This document shows positions 1-6,781 of a DNA stretch of 24,684 nucleotides, one piece after another (the stretch's first letter is position 1; each line of letters starts with the position of its first letter). The translations under genes and the position numbers were made by a program. The stretch spans positions 1-24,684 of the forward strand of contig NZ_JAYLLH010000040.1 of the NCBI RefSeq assembly GCF_035818635.1, in the 5' to 3' direction. The stretch is from Mesobacterium_A hydrothermale. GTDB lineage: Bacteria; Pseudomonadota; Alphaproteobacteria; Rhodobacterales; Rhodobacteraceae. Under the pieces are notes generated by a model. It was given only the letters and a program-made list of their open reading frames with translations, did no database searches and was not told the DNA's origin.

Positions 1-1921
1 CCCAGCCATCGCTGATCCTCCAATTGCGGGACAAATCTATCCCAGTTGGTGGACCACTTTCAGGGGGCTATTCCAGGTTTCCCCCTTTAATCAAGAACAA
101 GAGGCTGGCACCGTTGTGCCAGAGAGATTGCTATGCTGCCTGATCCTGCGCGGTATTGGCATCATGTCGCGCATCTCGACATGGCCGATGCCCAGAAAAC
201 TGAACTTATCAACATCGTGTTTCGCGCCATGCAAAGTGAGATGGACCGCGCCTTTGGGCATGATCCCGTTCAGGTGGCGATGGCAACCAAACGCGGCAAA
301 GATGCGTTGCCCGCGCCGGATGTGATAGACTTGTCCAAGGATGACTACCACATCACCGAGCTCTCCCAAACCTTCAACGATAAGAAAGGAATGAAGAACG
401 AATGACAGCACCAGTTTCTCAACCCGCCGTGATTTACTGCCGGGTTTCGACCGAAAAGCAAGTCCGCGATGGACACGGGCTCGAAAGCCAAGAAAGCCGC
501 TGCCGTGAACACGCCCGCGCGCAAGGGTACAACGTCGAAGCGGTGTTTCCCGATGACATTTCCGGTGCGGTGGATTTCATGAAGCGTCCCGGAATGCTGG
601 CACTCCTAAGCTTCATCGACGCGCAGCCGGACAAATCCTACGTCGTCATCTTTGACGATCTGAAACGCTTCGCGCGAGATACACGCTTTCACCTCGACCT
701 GCGCGATGCCTTTCGCCAACGAGGGGCCAAGATCGAATGTCTGAACTTCAATTTCGATGACACACCTGAGGGTGAGTTCTTTGAGACCATCGTTGCTGCG
801 CAGGGCCAACTTGAACGCAAACAGATGCGCCGCCAAACCATCCAGAAAATGGAAGCGCGCATGAAGGCCGGGTATTGGTGCTTTCCTGCCCCTCACGGCT
901 ATCGGTTCGAGAAGACCCGCGAACATGGCAAGCTTATGGTGCGCGACGAACCTGTCGCCTCGATCCTGACCGAAGCCATCGAAAGCTATGCCTCGGGGCG
1001 ATTCCAAGGTCGTGCGGAAGTGAAACGCTTCCTCGAACATCAACCTGATTTCCCAAAGACGCGGCACAATGAGGTCACGCATCAACAGGTCTATGACATT
1101 CTGACCAACCCGCAATATGCGGGCTATCTCAGTATGCCAAGTTGGGGGCTGCGGATGATTCCGGCCAAGCATGAAGCGTTGATCAGCTTTGCCACTTATC
1201 AGACCGTACAGGAACGCCTGAAGGGAACAGCCTATGCCCCTGCCCGTAAGGATATCAGCGAAGACTTCCCACTGCGCGGTTTCATCACCTGTGCCTGCTG
1301 CGAGAAGCCTCTGACAGCTTGTTGGTCGAAAGGGCGCACCCAGAAATACCCATATTACCTCTGCAAAACGAAAGGCTGCGACGAGTACCGCAAGTCGATC
1401 AAGCGCGACAAGCTGGAAGGTGATTTCGAAGCCTTGCTGAAAGACCTCAAGCCCGCTGCGCAGCTATTCACTATGGCGTTTGAAATGTTCCGCGACCTGT
1501 GGGCGGAAAAAGAAGCCTCAGTCGAAGAAGACCGGACGGCGATTCAGCGCCAGATCACACAGATGGATCGCAAAACGGCGCAACTCGTTGATCGCCTCGT
1601 CGATGCGGACAACCAAACCCTGATCAAAGCCTACGAATCCCGCTTGCAAGAAATTGAGGACCAAAAGCTGTTTTTGGCCGAACAATTGGCCCAAACCGGC
1701 CAACCAACCGTCCCCTTTAAGGATGCGTTTCGAACCGCTTTTGATTTTCTGGCAAACCCTTGGAATCTATGGGTTTCTGACCGCATTGAGGATAAGAGAG
1801 CGGTGCTGAAACTGGTCTTCGCCGACCATTTGGCATACTGTCGAAAAGAGGGTGTTCGAACCGCGAAAACCACCTTACCTTTCAAGGCTTTAGGTGGCTT
1901 TTTCGACGTCAATAAAGAAGT
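1..1921. mobile_element. Right-hand edge of an integrated element next to tRNA-Lys
   Basis: A site-specific recombinase gene lies directly against the 3' end of a tRNA gene. This is the usual position for an integrated island or prophage, with the recombinase at the end nearest the attachment site. The DNA here is visibly less GC-rich than the housekeeping genes that start at 2215. The other end of the element lies left of the window, so its size and cargo are unknown. The boundary is placed at the tRNA CCA end (1921) by inference; no second attachment site is visible. Confidence 0.5.
133..405 (+). CDS. Small hypothetical protein co-translated with the recombinase
   Basis: This 90-residue soluble protein was not recognised as a member of any family. 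It is rich in charged residues and has no membrane segment, signal peptide or cysteine cluster. Its stop overlaps the recombinase start as ATGA, which suggests translational coupling. An AGAGAG stretch seven bases before the ATG is the likely ribosome binding site. Its position suggests a recombinase accessory role, for example a directionality factor or regulator, but nothing in the sequence shows this. An alternative reading frame starting at 116 covers the same DNA and is judged a shadow. Bases 1-132 upstream hold no convincing gene; a weak GGGGG/CCCCC hairpin lies at 62-86. Confidence 0.6.
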   Translation: MLPDPARYWHHVAHLDMADAQKTELINIVFRAMQSEMDRAFGHDPVQVAMATKRGKDALPAPDVIDLSKDDYHITELSQTFNDKKGMKNE

Positions 1922-1958
1922 GGTGAGCCGTGAAGGATTCGAACCTTCGACCCACTGA
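402..1958 (+). CDS. Large serine recombinase (site-specific integrase)
   Basis: This 518-residue protein has the layout of large serine recombinases. The N-terminal resolvase domain carries the nucleophile in YCRVS (Ser16), followed by the RFARD-type segment around residue 90. A recombinase domain covers about residues 150-290. A zinc-ribbon with CxxC at about 297-300 and a second cysteine pair at about 321-326 follows, then a coiled-coil-prone stretch at about 365-430. Such enzymes integrate and excise phages and islands through a Ser-DNA intermediate. The last 12 codons (VVSREGFEPSTH, then TGA) are read from the antisense of the tRNA-Lys 3' half, so the current C-terminus appears to be created by the integration junction. 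The gene is coupled to the preceding small ORF. Confidence 0.9.
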   Translation: MTAPVSQPAVIYCRVSTEKQVRDGHGLESQESRCREHARAQGYNVEAVFPDDISGAVDFMKRPGMLALLSFIDAQPDKSYVVIFDDLKRFARDTRFHLDLRDAFRQRGAKIECLNFNFDDTPEGEFFETIVAAQGQLERKQMRRQTIQKMEARMKAGYWCFPAPHGYRFEKTREHGKLMVRDEPVASILTEAIESYASGRFQGRAEVKRFLEHQPDFPKTRHNEVTHQQVYDILTNPQYAGYLSMPSWGLRMIPAKHEALISFATYQTVQERLKGTAYAPARKDISEDFPLRGFITCACCEKPLTACWSKGRTQKYPYYLCKTKGCDEYRKSIKRDKLEGDFEALLKDLKPAAQLFTMAFEMFRDLWAEKEASVEEDRTAIQRQITQMDRKTAQLVDRLVDADNQTLIKAYESRLQEIEDQKLFLAEQLAQTGQPTVPFKDAFRTAFDFLANPWNLWVSDRIEDKRAVLKLVFADHLAYCRKEGVRTAKTTLPFKALGGFFDVNKEVVSREGFEPSTH

Positions 1959-1996
1959 TTAAAAGTCAGTTGCTCTACCAACTGAGCTAACGGCCC
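1921..1996 (-). tRNA. tRNA-Lys (anticodon TTT)
   Basis: On the minus strand the 76 bases fold as a complete cloverleaf. There is a seven-pair acceptor stem (GGGCCGT with ACGGCTC, one G-T pair), a D arm, an anticodon loop CTTTTAA with anticodon TTT, and a T arm with TTCGAAT. CCA is encoded. The 3' end faces the recombinase, whose coding region overlaps it by 38 bases on the opposite strand. This arrangement suggests the gene is the attachment site of the element on its left, and that integration left the tRNA intact. Confidence 0.97.
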
Positions 1997-2008
1997 ACTG
2001 TGGAGCGC

Positions 2009-2037
2009 CTTCTAGAAACAGCGCGCGTCAGGGTCAA
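2009..2037 (-). promoter_or_regulatory. Sigma-70-type promoter of tRNA-Lys
   Basis: On the minus strand TTGACC (2032-2037) and TAGAAG (2009-2014) are separated by 17 bases. They lie just upstream of the tRNA 5' end at 1996, which leaves room for a short leader. Spacing and position fit a housekeeping promoter. No experimental support is available. Confidence 0.7.
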
Positions 2038-2214
2038 CCCGAAAAATTCACGAAACCATAGTTTTCATCCTCTGGCGCTTGGTCGCTGTTGCCGGTGACC
2101 CGGACCACGCCGCGAAGGTCGTCGGCGGCCTGTCTCTCGCGCGCATGATTGTCGCGATGAATGCCGCGCCCGCGACCACTGGAAAGACAGGGGAATCACG
2201 CGTATATCGGCGCG

Positions 2215-3036
2215 ATGTGGAAAAGCTTGCCATTCATGAAGATGCACGGCCTTGGAAACGACTTTGTCGTACTGGATGGACGTGAGCATGATATCGACGT
2301 GACACCGGCGCTGGCGATTGCGATTGCCGACCGGCATCGCGGCGTGGGGTTCGATCAACTGGCACTGATCACCCACGGGGCGGGCGACGCGCATCTGACC
2401 TTCTACAACGCCGATGGCTCGACCTCGGCCGCCTGCGGCAATGCCACACGCTGCATCGCGCGGCATCTGATGGATGAGACAGGCCAAACCGCACTGACGC
2501 TGACCACCGACCGTGGCACGCTGCTGGCACGCGATGCGGGTGACGGGCTGACCTCGGTCAACATGGGCCAGCCGCAGCTGCGCTGGGATGAAATCCCGCT
2601 GGCGCGCGAAATGGACACGCTGGAACTGCCCATCGACGGGGCACCGACCGCAACCGGCATGGGCAATCCGCATTGCACCTTCTTCGTCGACGATGCCGAG
2701 GCGGTGGACCTGTCGGCCTTTGGTCCCGTGCACGAACACCACCCGCTGTATCCGCAGCGGACAAACGTACAGATTGCCAGCCTGATCGGTACGGATCACC
2801 TGCGGATGCGGGTCTGGGAACGCGGCGTGGGGGTTACGCTGGCCTCTGGGTCGTCCTCCTGTGCCACCGCCGTTGCTGCCGCGCGGCGCGGTCTGACCGG
2901 ACGGTCCGTACGGATCGACCTTGATGGCGGGACGCTTCTGATCAACTGGCGCGAGGATGGCGTCTGGATGACCGGCGGCACCGCGCATGTCTTCGACGGC
3001 GTGTTGACTGCCGACTTCCTTGGGGCGCTGGGATGA
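2215..3036 (+). CDS. dapF: Diaminopimelate epimerase
   Basis: This enzyme converts LL- to meso-diaminopimelate in the cytoplasm, for lysine and peptidoglycan synthesis. The start at 2215 gives 273 residues, the usual family length, and places the KMHGLGNDF signature near the N-terminus; an ATG at 2236 with GGAAAA upstream is an alternative. The first active-site motif, ADGSTSAACGNATRC, has the catalytic Cys74. The second motif reads ERGVGVTLASGSSSC, where most family members have ACGxGxC. The expected catalytic Cys is therefore Ser211, and the next cysteine is Cys216. The enzyme may still work in this lineage, but the substitution is notable. It is the first gene of an operon and overlaps mtaB by ATGA. 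Confidence 0.93.
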   Translation: MWKSLPFMKMHGLGNDFVVLDGREHDIDVTPALAIAIADRHRGVGFDQLALITHGAGDAHLTFYNADGSTSAACGNATRCIARHLMDETGQTALTLTTDRGTLLARDAGDGLTSVNMGQPQLRWDEIPLAREMDTLELPIDGAPTATGMGNPHCTFFVDDAEAVDLSAFGPVHEHHPLYPQRTNVQIASLIGTDHLRMRVWERGVGVTLASGSSSCATAVAAARRGLTGRSVRIDLDGGTLLINWREDGVWMTGGTAHVFDGVLTADFLGALG

Positions 3037-4283
3037 GCGCGCCGCGCTTCACCACCCTTGGCTGCCGCCTGAACGCTTATGAATCCGAAGCGATGAAAGC
3101 GATGGCGGAAGAGGCCGGCGTCAAGGACGCGCTGGTGGTGAACACCTGCGCCGTCACCGCCGAAGCGGTGCGCAAGGCCCGTCAGGAAATCCGAAAGCTG
3201 CGCCGCGACAACCCCGCCGCGCGGATCATCGTGACGGGCTGCGCTGCGCAGACCGAACCGCAGACCTTCGCCCAGATGCCAGAGGTCGACGTGGTCATCG
3301 GCAATGCCGAAAAGATGTCGCCCGACACCTGGCGCGGCCTGTCCGCCGGTTTCATCGGTGAAACAGAGGCCGTGCAGGTCGATGACATCATGTCGGTCAC
3401 TGAAACCGCCGGTCACCTGATCGACGGGTTCGGCACCCGAAGCCGTGCCTACGTGCAGGTCCAGAACGGCTGCGACCACCGCTGTACTTTCTGCATCATC
3501 CCTTATGGCCGGGGCAATTCCCGGTCCGTCCCGGCGGGTGTCGTGGTGGACCAGATCAAGCGGCTGGTGGACAAGGGCTTCAACGAGGTCGTGCTGACCG
3601 GCGTCGACCTGACAAGCTGGGGCGCCGACCTGCCGGGCGAACCGCGGCTGGGCGATCTGGTGATGCGTATCCTGCGGCTGACCGATGTCCCGCGCCTGCG
3701 GATCAGTTCCATCGACTCGATCGAAGCAGACGAAAACCTGATGCTGGCTATCGCCACCGAACCGCGCCTGATGCCGCATCTGCACCTGAGCCTGCAACAC
3801 GGCGATGACCTGATCCTGAAGCGGATGAAACGTCGCCACCTGCGCGACGACGCCATCGCCTTTACCGAGGAAGCCCGCCGCCTGCGTCCGGAAATCGTCT
3901 TTGGTGCCGACATCATCGCGGGCTTTCCGACAGAAACCGAGGCGCATTTCGAGAACTCGCTGAAACTGGTCACCGACTGCGGCCTGACCTGGCTGCACGT
4001 CTTTCCCTATTCGCCGCGCCAGGGTACGCCCGCCGCGCGCATGCCGCAGGTCAAGGGACCGGCGATCAAGGACCGTGCGGCGCGTCTGCGCGCGGCGGGC
4101 GAAGTGCAGGTCCAGCGCCACCTGGCGCAACAGATTGGCGCGACCCACCGCGTCTTGATGGAATCGCCCGATATGGGCCGGACCGAACAGTTCACTGAGG
4201 TCGCGTTCCGCACGCCACAGACCGAAGGCAGCATCGTGACCGCAACCATCACCGGACGCGACGGACAGTCGCTGACTGCTTGA
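3033..4283 (+). CDS. mtaB: tRNA t6A37 methylthiotransferase
   Basis: This radical-SAM enzyme adds a methylthio group to N6-threonylcarbamoyladenosine at position 37 of ANN-decoding tRNAs. The 416 residues contain the N-terminal UPF0004 domain with its cluster cysteines Cys11 (in TLGCRLNAYES), Cys39 and Cys70. The radical-SAM triad is Cys147, Cys151 and Cys154 (CDHRCTFC). The CRLN signature and overall length favour MtaB over MiaB or RimO. The gene overlaps dapF by four bases and is followed closely by pcs. RimO, the homologue acting on ribosomal protein S12, is encoded at 8894. MtaB acts in the cytosol and needs two 4Fe-4S clusters. Confidence 0.93.
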   Translation: MSAPRFTTLGCRLNAYESEAMKAMAEEAGVKDALVVNTCAVTAEAVRKARQEIRKLRRDNPAARIIVTGCAAQTEPQTFAQMPEVDVVIGNAEKMSPDTWRGLSAGFIGETEAVQVDDIMSVTETAGHLIDGFGTRSRAYVQVQNGCDHRCTFCIIPYGRGNSRSVPAGVVVDQIKRLVDKGFNEVVLTGVDLTSWGADLPGEPRLGDLVMRILRLTDVPRLRISSIDSIEADENLMLAIATEPRLMPHLHLSLQHGDDLILKRMKRRHLRDDAIAFTEEARRLRPEIVFGADIIAGFPTETEAHFENSLKLVTDCGLTWLHVFPYSPRQGTPAARMPQVKGPAIKDRAARLRAAGEVQVQRHLAQQIGATHRVLMESPDMGRTEQFTEVAFRTPQTEGSIVTATITGRDGQSLTA

Positions 4284-4322
4284 GTGTTTGCCCTTTGCAG
4301 GTTTCTGCGGCATGTACGCGCA

Positions 4323-5015
4323 ATGAGTGACCAGACCAAAGCCCTCTCCGTCCACCTGCTGACCGCCACCGGCGCAGTTTTTGCCATGCTCGCCCTTCTG
4401 GCCGCGGCACAGGAAAAATGGTCTGTCATGTTCCTGTGGCTGGTGGTGGCCTTTGCCGTCGACGGGATCGACGGGCCGATGGCGCGCAAGTTCGACGTCA
4501 AAGCCAACGCACCCCGCTTCGATGGCGTGCTGCTGGACCTGATCATCGACTATCTGACCTATGTCTTCATCCCAGCCTTCGCACTGTTCCAGTCCGGGTT
4601 GTTGCCGGGTTGGACCGGGTGGATCGCGATCATCGTGATCACCTTTGCATCGGCCATGTATTTTGCCGACAGCCGGATGAAGACCGCAGACAATTCGTTT
4701 CACGGCTTTCCGGGCTGCTGGAACATGCTGGTGATCGTCCTGTTTGCGGTCGAACCGAATTTCTGGGTGATCCTGACGCTCGTCGGCACGCTGGCCGTAG
4801 CGATGTTCCTGCCGTTGAAATTCATCCACCCGGTGCGCACGGAACGCTGGCGCGCGCTGTCGCTGCCGATCGCGCTGGCCTGGACGTTCTTTGCCGGCTG
4901 GGCCGCCTGGGTCGATTTCCACCCTGAAAGCTGGGCGCATTGGGGGTTGGTTACGACGTCGTTCTACCTGTTGTTCGCGGGAATCGCGCAGCAGGTCATC
5001 GCCCCCCGACGCTGA
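4323..5015 (+). CDS. pcs: Phosphatidylcholine synthase
   Basis: This inner-membrane enzyme condenses CDP-diacylglycerol with choline to give phosphatidylcholine in one step. The pathway is typical of host-associated and marine alphaproteobacteria. With the ATG at 4323 it has 230 residues, close to known Pcs proteins. The CDP-alcohol phosphotransferase signature is visible: Asp47, Asp50-Gly51, Ala54-Arg55, then after 12 residues Gly68, Asp72 and Asp76. The 12-residue spacing is characteristic of Pcs. About seven hydrophobic segments fill the rest. An in-frame GTG at 4284, directly after the mtaB stop, is a possible longer start. The gene sits third in the operon and is followed after eight bases by a permease gene. 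Confidence 0.92.
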   Translation: MSDQTKALSVHLLTATGAVFAMLALLAAAQEKWSVMFLWLVVAFAVDGIDGPMARKFDVKANAPRFDGVLLDLIIDYLTYVFIPAFALFQSGLLPGWTGWIAIIVITFASAMYFADSRMKTADNSFHGFPGCWNMLVIVLFAVEPNFWVILTLVGTLAVAMFLPLKFIHPVRTERWRALSLPIALAWTFFAGWAAWVDFHPESWAHWGLVTTSFYLLFAGIAQQVIAPRR

Positions 5016-5023
5016 CCGCGCAC

Positions 5024-5905
5024 ATGTTTGTTCCGCGCGCGCCAAACCCGCCGCTGGCCGCCGCGCTGACGCTCTTGGCCTCAGGCTTTGTTGCTGGCAC
5101 CACGCTTCTGGCCAAGATGCTGGGCACGGATACCTTGGGACCCGCCCTGCATCCCTTGCAGGTCAGCCAGGGGCGTTTCATCTTTGCGCTGATGGCGTTG
5201 TCTATCGGCGCTTTGGTTCTGCGCCCGAAATTCGCCAACGTCGCCTGGCGGCAACACGGGCTGCGAGTGCTGTTCGGCTGGGGCGGTGTCACGCTGATGT
5301 TCGCCGCCGCTGCGTTCATCCCGCTGTCCGATGCCACCGCGATCAGCTTTCTCAACCCTGTGATCGGAATGTTGCTGGCGATTCCGCTGCTGGGTGAAAA
5401 AGTGGGCCGGGTGCGGCTTTCGGCGGCGGCGATTGCGCTGCTTGGCGCGCTGATCCTGCTGCGTCCGACGCCAGCGGCCTTTCAGCCCGCTGCGCTGCTG
5501 GCGCTGGGGGCCGCGATATCGCTGGCCTGCGAAATCATCCTGATCAAACGTTTGTCTGGCCGCGAAGGGCCGCTGCAGATCTTGCTGGTCAACAATATGA
5601 TCGGGGTTGGCATCTCCTCGATCGCGGCGCTGGCCGTTTGGCAGATGCCCAATGCCGCGCAATGGGCCGCATTGGCGGGGATCGGCGTGCTCATGGCCGC
5701 GGCACAGACCTGTTTCATCAATGCGATTTCGCGGGCCGATGCCAGTTTCGTGTCCCCGTTCTGGTATGCCACGCTGATTTTCGCCGCGCTCTATGACGCG
5801 TTGGTTTTTGGTGTGCTGCCCGATACGGTGTCGATCCTTGGCACGGCGATCATCGTCACCGGCGCAGGTCTGCTGGCCTGGCGCGAGGCCCGGATCAAAG
5901 CATAA
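5024..5905 (+). CDS. EamA/DMT-family membrane transporter
   Basis: This 293-residue protein is almost entirely hydrophobic, with roughly ten membrane segments arranged as two EamA-type halves. It resembles drug/metabolite transporters (RhaT/YdcZ superfamily). The first half ends near the motif around FLNPVIGMLLAIPLLGEK, typical of EamA helix 4-5. The substrate cannot be read from the sequence. The start at 5024 is chosen because it directly precedes the first membrane segment and lies eight bases after pcs; the reading frame is open from 4940 but that part overlaps pcs. It is probably the last gene of the dapF-mtaB-pcs operon. Confidence 0.88.
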   Translation: MFVPRAPNPPLAAALTLLASGFVAGTTLLAKMLGTDTLGPALHPLQVSQGRFIFALMALSIGALVLRPKFANVAWRQHGLRVLFGWGGVTLMFAAAAFIPLSDATAISFLNPVIGMLLAIPLLGEKVGRVRLSAAAIALLGALILLRPTPAAFQPAALLALGAAISLACEIILIKRLSGREGPLQILLVNNMIGVGISSIAALAVWQMPNAAQWAALAGIGVLMAAAQTCFINAISRADASFVSPFWYATLIFAALYDALVFGVLPDTVSILGTAIIVTGAGLLAWREARIKA

Positions 5906-5982
5906 GCCCGCCTGACGGGTGCGTTCGCGGCAACACCTTGGTGGCTTGCGCCATCGCATCGGCCTTTCCTTGCCGCGGGCGC

Positions 5983-6010
5983 TTGTAACTCGGTCACGAG
6001 TGATTAGAAT
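5983..6010 (+). promoter_or_regulatory. Possible promoter of gcrA
   Basis: TTGTAA (5983-5988) and TAGAAT (6005-6010) are separated by 16 bases and lie about 65 bases upstream of the gcrA start. The match to sigma-70 consensus is moderate. I saw no GANTC methylation site in the 5906-6075 interval. Confidence 0.4.
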
Positions 6011-6075
6011 AGGGTCAACCAGAGGAATTTGCGGCGGCCCCACAAGCGCGGCCGCCTTTTGCGTAAGGATCCCCG

Positions 6076-6687
6076 ATGTCCTGGACCGATGAACGTGTCG
6101 AACTTCTGAAAAAGATGTGGGGCGAAGGCCAGTCGGCCAGCCAGATTGCAAAGGAACTTGGCGGCGTGACCCGCAATGCCGTGATCGGCAAGGTCCACCG
6201 CCTTGGCCTGTCGAACCGTGCTGGCACCGCCGCGGGTGGTGCTGCGGCTGCCCCCAAGGCCGAGGCCAAGCCGGCACCGGCGGCTGAACCAGCCCCCAAG
6301 CCTCAACCCAAGGCCGAAGCCAAGCCAAAGCCCGCGCCGGAACCCAAGGCAGAGCCGGAACCCGAAAAGCCCAAGGCCGAGGTCCGTCCGGCACCGTTGC
6401 CGCCGCGCAAGCAGATCATCCCGGCCGGTCAACCGCTGCCGCCGCAGCCGTCGGCCAATGAAATCAGCCCCGAGGCACTGGCCAAGGTCAACGAGGTCGA
6501 GAAGAAGGCCAAGAAGCTGACGCTGATGGAACTGACCGAACGCACCTGTAAATGGCCCGTGGGCGATCCCGCGACCGACGATTTCTGGTTCTGCGGCCTG
6601 CCGGTGCAACAGGGCAAACCCTATTGCGAAGCCCATGTCGGCGTCGCCTTTCAACCGATGAGCGCCCGCCGCGATCGTCGTCGCTGA
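6076..6687 (+). CDS. gcrA: GcrA-family cell-cycle regulator
   Basis: GcrA is an alphaproteobacterial transcription co-activator that binds the sigma-70 RNA polymerase holoenzyme and responds to CcrM methylation at GANTC in Caulobacter. The N-terminal helix-turn-helix (residues 1-48, beginning MSWTDERVELLKKMW and ending VIGKVHRLGLSNR) is diagnostic. A long Ala/Pro/Lys/Glu-rich linker covers about residues 52-120. The C-terminal sigma-binding part has TCKWPVGDP and a paired-Cys segment FWFCGLPV...PYCEAH. Total length is 203 residues, longer than the roughly 170 of Caulobacter, because of the linker. It is monocistronic, with its own upstream region and a strong terminator. Confidence 0.95.
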   Translation: MSWTDERVELLKKMWGEGQSASQIAKELGGVTRNAVIGKVHRLGLSNRAGTAAGGAAAAPKAEAKPAPAAEPAPKPQPKAEAKPKPAPEPKAEPEPEKPKAEVRPAPLPPRKQIIPAGQPLPPQPSANEISPEALAKVNEVEKKAKKLTLMELTERTCKWPVGDPATDDFWFCGLPVQQGKPYCEAHVGVAFQPMSARRDRRR

Positions 6688-6711
6688 ACGCGAAGCCGAT
6701 CCAGACAAAGC

Positions 6712-6742
6712 AAAAGTCGCGGGCATTGGCCCCGCGGCTTTT
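6712..6742. terminator. Bidirectional terminator between gcrA and the AsmA gene
   Basis: A 12-pair hairpin with one G-T pair (6712-6723 with 6731-6742) and a seven-base loop is flanked by AAAA on one side and TTTT on the other. It can terminate transcription in both directions. It lies 25 bases after the gcrA stop and 39 bases beyond the end of the opposing AsmA-family gene. Confidence 0.85.
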
Positions 6743-6781
6743 CGTATTCGGGCAGTCCACCCGCGTCTTTCACCGGGCAGC

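Noticed and set aside
62..86. GGGGG/CCCCC hairpin as a terminator
   Set aside because: A six-pair stem with a 13-base loop and only a short T run is too weak to call.
2796..5045. Very long minus-strand open frame opposite mtaB and pcs
   Set aside because: It is antisense to well-identified genes; its protein is a His/Arg/Gln/Asp-rich mixture typical of GC-rich shadow frames.
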